The notes: a model not told the origin generated them from the letters alone. Numbered from the stretch's first letter, positions 24,720 through 37,677 are shown. The stretch: DNA of 64,000 bases from Todiramphus chloris collaris (GCA_025345505.1 JANVCC010009942.1:1367443-1431442); one strand, 5' to 3'. Program-made: numbers and translations.

Positions 24720-26280
24720 ACGCCCTTCCCGCTCGGCACGAGCGCTTTAGGTTCCCGGGCTGCGCGGGCAGTAAGGGAAGCTCCGGCGCGAAGGCATAGG
24801 CAGGGCGGCAGCGGCACGGAGCGTGCCGGAGACGAAGAGCGGGACGGCGGCGGAGGAGAGTGAGGCGGCGAAGGAGGAGAGTGGGGAGCCGGGGAGCGGA
24901 GTCCGGGGCCCGGGATGAGCACAGGGCCCCGCGCTGCCGTCCCCCTGGCTCACGGCGCCGTGCTGGCACAGCCGCAGTCCCGCTCCCACCCACGTGTTTC
25001 GCTATTGCTTTTCCACCCACAGACAGGCGCATAGTGTATGTGACGACGAGCCGCAGCCTGTGGCTCGGTCACGCCCGTTCCAGGCGAGCCCTGCGCGCGG
25101 GCCTCGGGGAGTCGAGTTGCCTTGCAGCCTCGCACTCTAGGCTCCACAGCACGGCACCCAAGCCCGGCCCCACCTCCCTTTCGGAGCCTCCACAGCCGGA
25201 TGCGTCCCTTCCTTCTCCTTCCTGCCACGGGGAGCGGGGTCGGCCAGACGAGGGTCTCGCTGCACCCACACTTCAGCGGCCCCGCCGGCTACCCTCCCTG
25301 CGGCCGGGAGCAACCACGGCGGGCGAGAGAGCGGCACCTGACCGCCGCGCCCCCACGCACACACGGACGGAGCGGTGGGCCAAGCCCTCTCCTACCGTCT
25401 GAGTCCCTGGAAAGAGGAGGGCCAGGACATCCGCGATTTCTTCAAGCTGGGCCGGTGGCCGGTCTCCACGGCGTAGGACGCGCGGTCCATGGCTCGGCAG
25501 TAGAGGTATCGCTCCGTGTCGGAGTAGCCACGGTGCCTGACGCGAGCCCCTGCCAGGCAGCGGCCCCGCGAGGCGGGCGGCGGCGGCGGGCCGGGGGACG
25601 GCTGGTGATGAAGGAACTGGTGTTGCCGCAGCTGCGGCGGATAGTGCTGCTCGTGCCGCCAGAGATGCTTGGGGGTTTTGAGACTCCCGCTGCCCCCGGC
25701 CCCGTCGTTGCCGCCGTCACCGTCGCTGCTGCCGCCGCCGTGCTCTGCGTCCATGCTGCCGGCGGCCGGGCCGGGCCGGGTAGGCTGAGGCGGCGGCCGC
25801 TGACTTCCTCCGGGTAGCGGCGGGGAAACTGTGCTGAAAAGTTGGACAGCTCCTGCCGCTCCTTCCCTAGCCCGGGGGTGGGAACGGCTGGAGACGCCGT
25901 GCCGCCGACTCCTCCGGGCCACTCGGAAGGGAAGGCGGGGAGACGGGGAGGAGGAGAGAGAGGGGGGCTGGTTTCCCGCTCGGAACTATTTAAAGCTGTC
26001 TGGAGCCAGCGCAGGGGAACGAGGAGCCGACAGCGGGCAGCAATCGCAGGGAGAACGCACCGGGGTGTGCCGGAGGCGGGGGAGGGCATGGCGTGGAGCC
26101 CAGCCCGACCCAGGGGAGGGCCGGAACTAGGCGTGAGGGCGGAGGAGCTCTTCCTGCGCCGGATCGCTGCACCCCCCCGGACTCACAGGACGCTCTGATG
26201 GCGGGGAGCGATTGACTCGCTCCCGGGGTGACGCACACTGCAAAGCGACGGCAGGTGGCAAAGTTGCTTACGGCCACCTT
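24720..26280 (-). promoter_or_regulatory. PDE4D: CpG island promoter of the PDE4D4-type transcript
   Basis: The DNA changes abruptly from AT-rich to very GC- and CpG-rich near 24720 and fades near 26280. The PDE4D4-type first coding exon lies inside it, so this is its promoter and 5' UTR. Upstream of the start codon on the minus strand, a TATA-like TTTAAATA complement lies at 25987-25995. A TGACGCA site, close to a CRE/AP-1 half site, lies at 26227-26233. These sites are candidates only. Plus-strand open frames here are typical of CpG islands and show no gene. Confidence 0.85.
25396..25754 (-). CDS. PDE4D: PDE4D first coding exon, PDE4D4-type N-terminus (partial gene)
   Basis: PDE4D hydrolyses cAMP to 5'-AMP, and this exon gives the isoform-specific N-terminus of a long form that carries UCR1 and UCR2 downstream. 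From the ATG at 25754 it encodes 119 codons plus two bases, starting MDAEHGGG. Recognised segments are [29 protein letters not shown] and [17 protein letters not shown], which match the PDE4D4 N-terminus as I know it from mammals. The acidic/glycine-rich start and the proline/histidine-rich middle look shorter than the mammalian versions. A GT donor (ACG followed by GTAGGAG on the minus strand) sits at 25395-25394, leaving a split codon in phase 2. The frame is open upstream of the ATG (to about 25922), but that part is GC-rich 5' UTR without the known start. The shared downstream exons lie outside the window. Identification is firm. Confidence 0.95.
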
Positions 26281-29200
26281 GGCCGAGAACTTGGCGGTTG
26301 GTTAAAAATGGGTTCTTATTCCCTAAACTCCTCCCGCTGCTCCTTATTCCGTATAGCCTACTTGCAATCTTCGCCACATCAGACTCATAAATCGTCCGTT
26401 TCCCAACTTGGAACCCTCCTCGGGTCTGCCATCTTCACCAAATAAGTAAGTTCTCTCTCCCCCCTGCGAGTAAGACTGGCAGTAAATCGATGGGAGGAAG
26501 GTTTAATTATAGTGATGCTGAGCTACTGCTACAGAGAAGCTTTTATATTATAAACCACTAGTTTCAGGAGATTTTAACTGCTGCCCAAAAAAAAAACCAA
26601 AAAAAAAACCCCAAAAAACAACAAACCAACAAACACAAACAAACAAAACAAAACAAAAGCCACCAAGATTTGCAGAACTGGAACTGTTATGAACAATCTG
26701 TTTATCCAGTTCAGACATCCTCAATTTCCAAAGGAGAATGTTTTGGTAGACTGTTTCATAAAGCCTTACTAAACTGAAGCTATGTTAAACCCACTGTTCT
26801 GTCCTCCACATAGTCTTTTCATCATGGAAGGCAATCGGGTCGATCAAACATTATTTTCTGTCTTTAAAGCTATATGTTGAGTAGTTCCAACTATCTTTAT
26901 GTCCTTTACAGGTCTGGAAATAGATTCAGAGATTATTTTGGACCTTTCTAGCAACTTTGGTGAGGCTGGTCAGTCTAGAGTAATTTCATCCTCCTTGCCT
27001 TAAGGATGGATGTAACATTAAACTTTTCCCAGATGACTTCCTTTAACCATCACAACTTTCCACAAACAAAAAACATCAGCCTTACAGTCACACTGATCTT
27101 ATGTATTTGAATTTATAAGGGTACTTCTGTATTTCCCATTCAATCCAATATTTTCAGGATGTTTCTAATGTTTTAGACACTAGGTACAGTTTGACAATCA
27201 AAGCACATTAGCATTTAAAATAAGAAATACTAGAAAAATACTAGAGACACATAAAGAACAGCAGGAGTACAAGCTCATCTATATTACACTGCCATACTTT
27301 TACAACTGAAATGGAAAGTAGTGCATCAGAATTCATCTATATAACTACAAGAATGCTTTTCAGACAATTTGGGAGTGGGGGTGTTTGTCAGTTTTGGTTT
27401 TTTTCTTGTACAGATACTTCACTCTAGCTTCATGCCAAGAAGACTTGCATAAAAGTAGATAAACTTTCATGGGGCTATCTTGCCTGAATTCAGGACAGTA
27501 GTGTAAACTGTATTACTGTATATACTGATGTAAGCTGAGATAGATTTGCTGACAACAATTTTGGTAAGAGTCTATCCCTGCTTTTTTTTTTTTTGTCTTA
27601 TGAGATTGAGAAGAAGACAATCAATTAGACACATGGATAGGGATGGCATATTTATAAATGACCGTATTTTTTTTTCATAATTACTGATTTCCAATCCTTC
27701 ACACAGGCCACATGAGACAACTTTCAGCCATTATGAACAAAGAATGATTAAATATAGCTATACCAGTAACTTTCTAGTTCATGATGTTCAACAGTGGTAA
27801 AGTGAGAGACAATCACTTGCATTTTCTGTACAAGAAATGAACCAATGTTAAAACACGGACATTAGATGATGATAAATTTTGTTCAGTAATATTCACCACT
27901 GACTACAGCACTGATAGTAATCCTGTTACAGTTCAGCACAGTGACAGTTAAGAAACTGTACTTTGTTATACATATAACCATAAAGTTTCACTGAGTTCTT
28001 CTAAGTCCAGTAAGGTTGGATTTCAGATAGAGGGAATGGTCACTAGCTGTTCATGTAATTGTTTTATCATGTCTCCCTCATGAAGCAGAAACATGTGTCT
28101 GCTGCTAGAAACAGCAAAGTAATTCAGTGGATCATAATTCTAGAAATCAACTGAAAAAAAAATTATTAAAGAGGAAAAAAATAAGTGCTTTAGAAAGTAG
28201 CAGTCTGATTAAATGTAGAATATGTTGTTAGATGTAGAACTACAAATCTTAGAAAAAGAAAATATTACAAGAATATACCCATATAAGCTTCACATAATTC
28301 ACTTGTAGAATGTCTTCACATGAATCATGAACTTCTTTACCATTGCAAACAAAGGGACAGTTATGGTAAGAGCACTGTATGTGTTTCAAAATACATTCTG
28401 AAATCCCATTGCAGAGACAAGTTAACAATCAGTAGTTGTTTTTGTTGCATGCCTTTTGTAAATTATGGAATTACTCCATAATTTAATGCTACTACAATTA
28501 CTATTATCGTGATAAAAGGAGGATTAATCTAGAGCTATATAAATTATGTAGGTTTGATGCTTATCACCTATTAGGAAGGGTGCTTTTCCAGCTTGCAGAA
28601 AAATATTTCTGCAGGTAGCTCCATGAGGACTTATTTTTGATGCAATTTTTTAGTGAGGAATAACACTTTCCAGTTTTGAAAAAAATCACAATGCTCTAAT
28701 CTTATTAGTTTTCTAATTTATTGCCTTCTATACATAAGCATAATTAACATGCTTAATTTATTACTCTACAAGAGACATTTCTGAGTGCTCTTTAACTTTC
28801 CCTGTGTTCAGTCACAACTGATTCAAAGATATACTTCTCTAAGAATAAATGTGGTATAAATAACAGATAGATTTATAGTATTAAGTAAAAAGAGAAATCA
28901 TATCCATTTAAGTTTTTACTATAATGCAGCCTGCTGCAGGGCTTTCAAAATCTGAATACAAACCCAAAGCTAACAGTCCATTATTAGCACATGGTTTCTA
29001 ACAGGGAGTATATATGCTAGAAGGATGTTTCTTTGAACTTACCAGAATTTCAGTTGCAAGAGCATAACATTTGTATTCTTGTTCTGCATATTAAAGCACT
29101 GAGTTCAAAGAAGATAAATAACCTGACACAAAAAGGAAACCCTCTCTCTGCTTACCCAGGTAATTTTAAATATGTCAAGTATGTAAGAATGTTTGATACT

Positions 29201-31182
29201 GCAGCTACATGGACAGAGACAGCTAAAACCTGAGCTTTGGCACTGCACCCCTAGGCTGATGCAGAGCTCTACTGATGAAAAGCTTATCTGACTGAGATAA
29301 AAGGCATTTTGCACCCACTAAGATCACAACTTCATTTAACCTTCCACTTGGAGCAACAAGCAAATGCTCAGTCTATTTCAGAGGCGTACTAACAATCACA
29401 AGCTAGATTCTAGCTAGTGCCATATAATTACTGAACATAAAAAGTGACAGATCTTAAAAACATTCCCTTGACTGCCTTGATTTGCAATCGGAGGAGGAAA
29501 CAACAGCAAAATTATTACTTTCCCAGATGAATAATGAAGAAGAAAGAGAGGAGAGATTTAGAACAGTTAGTGCTCTTGCCACTACCTCCTCTTCTTCACT
29601 GTACCACAACACCAGATTAAATGCAGCATAAACCCAGAGAGGGGCTCTGTGGACTTTCTTCCTTTTGTAGGAAATGGTGATATCTTGATGCAAACTTTGT
29701 TTCCAAAGTAGTTCCTGAAAAATACAACTACGCTTCATTCATTGATCCGTAAAATTCACAAAGTGAGAATCTAGCCCATTTTGAACTAGGTCTGAAGGTA
29801 CTCCTTCAGCTTCTTTTCCATTCTATCAGCTGAATTACTGATATTCTCATTTCAAGCAGAGGAATGGGGGTGGCATCCAGTATATTTTATTAAGCATACA
29901 GTTGTATGAAGGATAATGACTTCAGTTTTCAGGTGTTTAGGAGCATTTAATTCCTGGAAGACTTGCACAGGGTTAAACCCTCTTAATTCTGTTCTGACTT
30001 ACACAGACAAGAAAGCCTACAAGTTAAAAGCAGAACTCATCTAAACCTAGTTTCACTCAGTTCTCAGTGAAAAAGCATAAAACCATACTGGACTAACAAA
30101 CACTAGGAAAAAATTTCAAAGCAAACAAAAAGGAGAACTGGAATTTTTAATCAAAATCCAAGGCAGGTGATTTTTGCATGATTTCAAATTTTAACCAGTC
30201 TTTTGAAAAAGGTGATAGAAAAGTCAAGACCATTCAAATTCTACTTGTTAAAGATTGTGCTTTTTGATAAGCTGGATGTTTATTCAGAAGTAGGCAGTAT
30301 AATTCTTTGGAATGATTTTATTACTCAAACTTGCTACTCATTGTCAAGCTTGCTACTCATTGTCATAATTAATTTCATATTTTCTAATGAGGGTTTGTAT
30401 TACTGAACACCTCTCACATCTGAAATGTTTCTGCTATATAAGTTCTCTTAAAGAGACAAAAAAGGCTGCTAGGTATTCCACTAATTCAACTGAACCAGTA
30501 TTTTTGTTAGGACAAACCTTGAAATAACTATTTTTTAAGTAGATGTATTTTTCTCTATATCACCTTAATTTCTTCAAGCTCTTACACAAGCTTTAACAGT
30601 TTTCTCCAACTTTATCAAGCAAGATAGAGAGTAATAGTAAAAAATATGATTTAAAATAGTGACTTTGCAGGAAGAGCAATAAAGGTATTCCAGGCAAATG
30701 AAGACAACTGAATGAAAAAACTCATGCCAATAGTTACAATTACTTACTCTCAAAGCTTCCTAAAAACATACTTTTAATTTTATACTTATTTTACATTATT
30801 TTATTAAGTAAAGCATTATCTACCCACCATCATTAGAATGAATAGTAGAGTTTATTTCCTTCTTGGAAACAGCATACAAAAGAAAATTACATTCTCCTGT
30901 TTAATAAATTTTAATTGCTGGACAGCTTAATTAACATATACTTAAACTTATCTTTGTCAGACACAGACCAAAAATTAAAATATGTAATGCACTAAAGTGT
31001 TGAAATCCCTAACATAGCAGAAACTACATATATTTTAATTAGAAAGTTAGGAATCCATATCAGTCTTTTTTTTTTTTTTTCAAAAAGTTACTTTTAAATT
31101 AATAAATCATAGCAATTTAAATTATCTTAAATTATGTTTCCAGTAAAAAGTTTCTTAATTACTTGCTTTTGGTAAATGAAAG
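26281..31182. other. AT-rich DNA between the two PDE4D exons, no gene seen
   Basis: This begins with the upstream edge of the CpG island and an A-rich AAAC/AACC repeat at about 26587-26660. The rest is AT-rich. It lies between the PDE4D7-type and PDE4D4-type exons, so it is intron for the longer transcript. I see no exon-like segment. Confidence 0.5.
26587..26660. repeat. A-rich AAAC/AACC simple repeat
   Basis: Runs of A separated by CC or C, then AAAC units. It is a low-complexity tract. Confidence 0.85.
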
Positions 31183-31936
31183 TGTCTTGGTTTGAAAGAC
31201 AGGTGTCTGCCAAGGAAGGCAGGAGCCCCCCTTGGAATGGAAATGCAAACCCCTCCCCTCCGAATGCTTAGAATTTTGAAATTAAGGGGCTTTCTGGCAA
31301 AGATATCAGGAGTAGGAATAACAGTTCTTTACTAGATATATATATATCAAGGCGAACAAACAACAACACTAACTACGGTAGTAACAGGAAAAAAAAAAAA
31401 CAGCACAGGGAATCCAGTCCCAACCTCTCGGGGCTCCCGGGGAGCAGGGAGGGCGCGATGGTCTCCCCGCCGCTCCGGAGCCAGCTCAGGCCTCACGTGG
31501 CAATGGCCGACGGAAAAAAAGTCCGCGTCACGAACCCGCCTGGGCAGCCGATCCCGGTGTCCAGCAGGGTCCTCGGGAGACAGCAGAGGGTAGGAGGAAA
31601 AGCAGGGGGTGAAGCAGGGACGAATTCTCTCCAAGCTGATCCCGGAGTCCAGAGGATCCTTGGTAGGCAGCCAGGAGAGCAGGGCACGCGGCAGGGGTGA
31701 GTTCTCCGCACCACGAGGGCAGCTTCTCCTCCAAAGCAGGGAGCCAAACCCCAGAGAGCCAGAGAGCCCCAGGGGGCTCCACCCAACCCCCTTTTTTCCG
31801 GCAGGCTGGACCCCTCCCCCTGTGGCCAGGTACTTTTGTCCCTCTAGAGTACGGCCATTTACCTCCCTGACAAACAAGTATGGAAAAATTCTTTAAGACA
31901 AGAAGGAGAACAGAGTAACTCCCCAAAACCCCAACA
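31183..31936. mobile_element. solo LTR, copy 1 of a two-copy family
   Basis: A 754-bp block starts TGTCTTGGTTTG and ends CCCCAACA, with a perfect 5-bp target duplication GAAAG at 31178-31182 and 31937-31941. Five-base duplications fit ERV-L or related classes. It is a relative of 46070-46789. The middle is GC-rich and contains an imperfect internal duplication (around 31546-31590 and 31637-31680). Minus orientation seems more likely, because a TATA-rich tract is followed on that strand by AGTAAA about 140-150 bp from the end, but this is not decisive. Open frames across it (for example 31347-31877 minus) are not genes. Confidence 0.85.
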
Positions 31937-32724
31937 GAAAGCTATTAACAGTTTGAATACTAAAATGTAATTTTGCATGTCAATGGATTGTTTGTCATTT
32001 AAATGAAGTATACATTGGAAAGTAGCATTAATGATAATGCAGGTAAGTGACTGTGAATATTGCCAATTTATTTTCACATCTGTAACTTTTCAAAGTAAAG
32101 GCTTTTATTGAAGGATATTAATTTGAGGTATAAAAAAGGTTTTCAAGTGGTATTTATCAAAATTGTCATTTGTTACTTGTGTATCTCATACTTGCTGAAA
32201 ATACCCTATTAATGGCTTTATTTACTAAGTTTCGTTCATTTTGGCTTGATAGTCCTCCAGCTAGAACCACTAGGAAGTTTTTCTGCTGTCTTCAGTGAAA
32301 CTTGGATTGTTCAGCTCATATTTAAACTACAAGTGAATGTTACTTGAATTGCAATATATTTCCTGAAACATGTATTATATAAAAGTTTTAGGTAAGCTCT
32401 GAAAATATTAAATTCTTTGCCTGAAAATTCTTTCACATTTGTTGAATGAATCATTTCCGTAAGAAGAGTACTGCCCTCTAGAAACAAATGTGGAAGATCT
32501 CACAGACAACTGTTTGCACAGTAAAACACTGTTTTTCAAGTTACTTATTTTACAAAAGTAGTGGAATTCTTTAAGCGTTCATTATAACTTCAGCTACCAT
32601 CCACACAGTTCTCTTCAATCTTTTCTTTCCTCCCCAGTACTTTCAGTTGGAAGGAAATCATAGAGAGAAATATTAAACAGTTAAAAACTACTTTTCACTC
32701 CTTAAAAAAAAAAAAAAAAAAAAC
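31937..32724. other. no gene seen
   Basis: AT-rich intronic sequence between two LTRs, ending in a poly-A tract at about 32704-32723. Confidence 0.45.
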
Positions 32725-33561
32725 TGTAATGGAGAAAATTGGATGATTCGTGTCAATAAGATGTGACAACAGGGGGTTGCTGTTAAAAGGGAACAGGTAA
32801 ACCAATCACTTAAGCTGTTTTGCTCTAATAAAAGCACCAAATCAGGTATAGAAAGGTACCAAATGTATTTTGGCCTGCTGGGGACTTGGCCCTCCAGGAC
32901 ATCATTCCTGCTCCCACTGGATACAGGCCTGGCTGAGGCCTGAGTTGTAAATGTCATCATAAATTGTAGTTTAGTAGCCTTGTAATTGCAGCTTGTTTTA
33001 CATAGCCGTAAACTGTGTCTTGTCTTACATAGTTGTGAGTTGTGTTTTGTCTCACATAGTCTTGAAAGTTATCAAGGTTCTCATAAATCCTGTAGCCTGT
33101 CTTGTGTAGTTTTGGTCTGTGTAGATAAGGGAACTTACTCCCAGACAGGAAGAAATATAGGAGAGCCTCTCTTAAGATAAGCCAGATCACACCAACCCTC
33201 TGATTCCTGACTCATTTTGAGACAAAAGGTGAAAAGTACACTGCGAGGAAGACCGGGGGCCTTCCTCCTGAAGACCCCGGCCCACGACCACCAGACACCA
33301 GTGCGCAAGTGCCAAAGGGAGGAGACCTATGATAATGAGTCCCTGGTCCTGATTATAATAATCCAACCCCACATAATGAATATGCAGTTAACGCTGTTGG
33401 ATATTCATGATTTAGTGTGATAAATGCCTGCCTGCTTGACATCTCGGTGTGCGTGTTGATGGAGTGCAGACTCCCCGTGCACCCAGCGCTGCTTGCTCAT
33501 TCCCCATCACTAATAAATTTTTATTTTTCTATTTAAAGACTATTTGGTCTCATTTATAACA
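32725..33561 (+). mobile_element. solo LTR of another family
   Basis: An 837-bp block starts TGTAATGGAG and ends CATTTATAACA. An AATAAA at about 33513, near the 3' end, fits plus orientation. AAAC flanks both ends (32721-32724 and 33562-33565), which would be a 4-bp target duplication. The flanks are A-rich, so this could be chance. The centre holds three imperfect 27-28-bp tandem repeats. No internal genes remain. Confidence 0.7.
32976..33057. repeat. three imperfect 27-28-bp tandem repeats inside an LTR
   Basis: Units at 32976-33003, 33004-33030 and 33031-33057 each begin AGYYGT-like and end with TTACAT or CTCACAT. Tandem repeats in this part of an LTR often act as enhancers in the U3 region. 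That role is inferred. Confidence 0.7.
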
Positions 33562-34829
33562 AAACCAAACCCAAAACCAAAACAAACAAACAAACAAAAA
33601 AAAAAAACCCATCCAAAGCAGCAATCATAAAATGAAGAATCTCAAACCATTTCCAGCTGTTTCTCTCTTAGGCTGGTGTTCACTGAAGCACTGTTACCCT
33701 GCTTCCTCTCTAACACATCAACAGAGCCTTACAGAGGCAATAGTAGACTTAGAATTTACTTCTTCTTTTGGAACAGTGTGACTACATGCTGCTTGTGCTA
33801 CCATGGTCCAATGCAATCAGGACATGTTAAATTTGTTCTCAAAAAGGGATTAAGATGGGGCAGAGATACTAGAATCTATCAGTGCCTAGCTACTATTACT
33901 GGAATGTGATTAACATCTCAGGATTAATGGCAAATACTTGTCAGATTTTATCTTTGCATTTTTGTTACTGATGGTTTGCAGGTTTTGGGTCTTGATGTCT
34001 TCTTAATAGTGAGCCCTTCAGAGAAAGAAGTTTTCATGTATTCAGTATCATAAGGGTGTTCATGATCAATACAGCAGCTTTCCACAAACATCAGAAGTTT
34101 TTAATGAATACTTTCCCAATAACCTGTGTATTCTACATCCTTGTAGGAAGAAACTAGTATTGCAATATCTACCTACAGAATAAATTAAGTACAGATTTAT
34201 TTTCTTACATTCTGCCAGGTGTCATTAATTATGGACCACTAAGTTCTGGCTTCTGTTATCCCACAATATCATCAGGGCTCATTAGAAAGCATTCTAGAGA
34301 GGCTTTGCAAATTATTTTTTTCTACTGAATATGCTGGCATTATGAGACTGAAAAAAATGTGTTGTACTGTCAACTTCACTTCAGCTTTTCAAGTGTCCAA
34401 ATTCAAATTTTAAGCTGTTAGGCTTGGATGTCTCTGGCTTCAGTCATTTGTAGCTACCCAGCTGTCAGTGGAGCGTATTTGAGCAAACAAGCAAAAGCCT
34501 CAGATGTTCTTAGAAATTTGCAACATCTACAACTGTATTTCAGTTGTCTTTAAAGTCCATGTTCTCTGTCTTTACCATTCTGATTGTGCTGAGCTACTCA
34601 CAGTCAAGCCTCTTAAAATATTTTGAAAAGGCTAGTGCTTACTTTTTGGATTTTTTTTACCACAGTTTTAGAAGGTCTGTTGTGCATCTTTACTTAGCCT
34701 TTGTTAGATTGTTCTCACTACTATTTCTAACAGTTGTTGGAGGTTTTGTTCCAAATTCAATGTGTATTAAAGACAGGCAAAGTGACTGTCCTCAAAACGA
34801 GGGAAAACTCTTGCATCTAGCAACTCCTT
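33562..34829. other. no gene seen; CAAA/AACC simple repeat at start
   Basis: A (CAAA)n/AACC low-complexity tract runs from 33562 to 33608. The rest is AT-rich with no supported feature. Confidence 0.5.
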
Positions 34830-35784
34830 GATTAGTATTTTTATCAATGATACTGACAGCGGGATCAAGTGCACCATCAGCAAGTTTGCAGATGACACCA
34901 AGCAGCATGGTGCTGTTGACAGGCTGGAGGGACGGGATATCATCCAGAGGGACTGGATAAGATTGAGAGGTGGGCCCAGGTGAACCTCATGAGGTTCAAC
35001 AAGATTAAGCATAGGGTCTTGCACCAGGGTTGGAACAACCCTCGCTATCAGTACAGGCTGGGATATGAGGTGCTGGAAAGCAGCTATGTGGAAAAGGACT
35101 TGGGGATGTTGGTGGATGAGAAGCTGAACATGAGCCAACAGTGTACGCTTGCAGCCCAGAAGGCCAATTGCATCCTGGGCTGCATCAAAACAGGTGTGTC
35201 CAGCAGATCGAGGGAGGTGATTCTCCCCATCTACTCTGCTCTGGTGAGACCACACCTGGAGTACTGCATCCAGCTCTGGAGCCCTCAACACAGGAAAGAC
35301 ATGGACCTGATGGAGCAGGTCCAGAGGAGGGCCACAAAAATGATGACAGGTCTGGGACACCTCTCCTACAAGGAGAGGCTGAGGGAGCTGGCATTTTTCA
35401 GCCTGGGGAAGACAAGGCTCCAGGGAGACCTACTAACAACCTTTCAGTACCTGAAGGGGGCCTACAGGAAGGCTGAAGAGGGGCTGTTTATGAGGGCCTG
35501 TAGTGAAAGGATGAGGGGTAATGGGTTTAAATTAGCGAAGAGTAGAATTTAGGTTGGATATCAGGAAGAAGTTCTTCACATTGATTGAGGGTGGTAGAAC
35601 AGTGGAATAGGCTACCCAGGGAGGTGGTTGAGGCTCCATCCCTGGAGATATTCAAGGTGAGGTTGGACAAGGCTCTGAACAGCCTGGTCTAGTTGAGGGT
35701 ATCCCTGCTCACTGCAGGGTGGCTGGACTAGATGACCTTCAGAGGTCCCTTGCAGCCCTAGCCATTCTATGATTCTATGGTTCC
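34830..35784 (+). mobile_element. CR1 fragment, plus strand
   Basis: A 5'-truncated CR1 starts within the reverse transcriptase, just before the catalytic block (SKFADDTK-like, intact FADD at about 34886-34897). It runs to the 3' repeat 'ccattctatgattctatgg' near 35763-35782. A frame of 190 codons at 34980-35552 covers most of the ORF2 C-terminal region. Frameshifts lie before 34980 and near 35550. Confidence 0.93.
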
Positions 35785-37050
35785 TCGCTATCCCTCATGT
35801 TTCTCAGAAACTCCAGATTCTACATCTGTCAGCAAGTATTGTGTAAGGGCAAGCACCCATTTCCAAGAGCATCAAAGGCATAATGGATCTCAAACTCAGT
35901 CTATAATTGAAATACCATTTACATTTGAACCAGGATTCACGTTACTTGGATTCTATTCATGGGTGTAATGGAGATCCCCAAAATTGTGACAGTCATTACT
36001 CAGTAAAGCATTTGTCAAGAAGAAAAATCCTAAGAGGTAAAGCATCAGAACTACAGAAAAGATTCTTATACAAATTCAGTACTAACCAGTGTTGAAGGCT
36101 ATCTGGAGTACATTAATCCGCACTGATGCACCTGCTTTCCAGGTTATCAACTTCTACGTTATTTTGTGTAACTCTTTCTAAAAACCTATGTCAGAGTACA
36201 TCTAACCTCTGCTTTATCCATGAAATCAATCTAATAAGTCTGAAATACAAGCATGTTAATGAAGATTTATAAACTAACAGATAAATCAACACTGCTTATT
36301 TTACATTTCTATCTTATTGCTGGTATTTTAAGGTCTTTTTCTAGACCACTTTCATTCTTTGTGATTTCCTCCTCTACTAAAATAAGAATATTGTAATTCT
36401 TTAAGTTTTAAAATAACTGTTATTTACTTTGTGTTATCTATACTTAACACATTAATTTTTGATTAAGGCTAAATTTACAGAATGGTTTCCAGAGGAAAAC
36501 CCAGACTACTGGTGATTTCACATTAATGTCCTACAGAGCTTTGAGTACCTCTGTGTAGGCCTGTCATCAATTAATTAAACAGGATTTTGATACCATCTCT
36601 AAGTGCAGAACAATTAATTTTGCAAGTATATTTTACATCAATAAATTTTAACATCAAACATAATGATGACAAAAACAGAGTTATTGTCCAAATTTATACC
36701 AATATAATCTGTGAATCAAAAAGCACAATTATGTATTCACATATGATGAAAAGAAGCAATTGCCACTGATTCATGCATATACAATAAATGAAGCATCTCC
36801 AAAGAAACATTTAGGGCTAAGGAATTTTTCATACATTTTACTTTTGCAATTATAAAATTAGATTAGACCTTTGACTGAAGAGAATTACTAGGATTACACC
36901 AAGTTTTACTACTGATTATTGAATATCTTGCTGTAATTCTCTCTGTATATACATAAAAAGGTGGTGCTATTCACACCTGTATTTACATTACCCAAGAAAA
37001 AGCTGACAATTCTTATTCCAGAATTGTACTAAAGTTTCTCTAACTCCATT
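35785..37050. other. no gene seen
   Basis: AT-rich presumed intron without a supported feature. Confidence 0.5.
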
Positions 37051-37606
37051 GTCATAAACTGGCTTGGAAACTGATGCAGTGAAAAACTCAGTAACTGAAG
37101 TTATTAAGCAGGCATTCTTTATTTTGCGGTGCCGTATGCACAGGGGATCACTCCTCCAAATGTGCGTACCCAACTGTGCGTACACAGTTTCCATGCAGGC
37201 TAAACATACATATTCATTATATTTCTTAGAAAGGGCAGTCTTATGCTAATGGGTTCCTGGAATTCATTCACATAGTCCGAGCATGCGTAATAAAATTAGG
37301 GTTAGGGTTTTTTCTCCCCTCGGTGGTCTTCCATGACCTCTGATGGACATTTACTTCATCTTCTCTTCTTCTTCACTGTGTACTTCTAGAGACCTAAAGC
37401 CTAAAAACCTTATTCTTGCCGGTTCTTGTCTGTTCAGTGTGCGTGGGTGCCTCAAGATGTCTTGTTGTCCTGTTCTTGGAGATAATCACCATCTACAAGG
37501 TTATGAATTTCACAGTATGTCCCTACTATATAACTACCCATTTATTGTTGTTGCTTGTTCAAAGATTAGTAAAACTCCACCAGACATCCCATCTCCTGCC
37601 TTTAAT
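37051..37606 (-). mobile_element. 3' LTR of an old gammaretrovirus-type ERV
   Basis: Downstream of the env remnant on the minus strand. The strand reads AATAAAGAATGCCTGCTTA (complement near 37091-37111), a typical polyadenylation region, and ends GTTTATGACA at 37051. A purine tract AGAAAAGGGGG (complement 37609-37619) just after the env frame could be the polypurine tract, which would put the LTR start near 37606. The start no longer shows TG, so that boundary is uncertain. A short (TTAGGG)2 lies inside. Confidence 0.55.
37296..37309. repeat. two telomere-type TTAGGG units
   Basis: TTAGGGTTAGGGTT is present. It is too short to be a clear interstitial telomere and may be chance within the LTR. 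Confidence 0.5.
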
Positions 37607-37677
37607 TACCCCCTTTTCTATGCACAGCGCGAATTCTTTTGCTATGATTATAAAACTCCATTATTGATTAATGTCTT

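Noticed and set aside
24860-25817. Plus-strand frames of 180 and 231 codons across the CpG island
   Set aside because: They lie opposite the PDE4D4-type exon and its flanks. GC-rich DNA has few stops, and the proteins are arginine/proline-rich with no domain.
25442-26089. Second minus-strand frame of 215 codons over the PDE4D4 exon
   Set aside because: It is an alternate frame of the true exon. The exon frame carries the recognisable PDE4D residues and the donor phase.
31347-31926. Minus-strand frames of 132 and 176 codons
   Set aside because: They lie inside a solo LTR and result from its GC-rich centre. One crosses the simple A-run and encodes a phenylalanine stretch.
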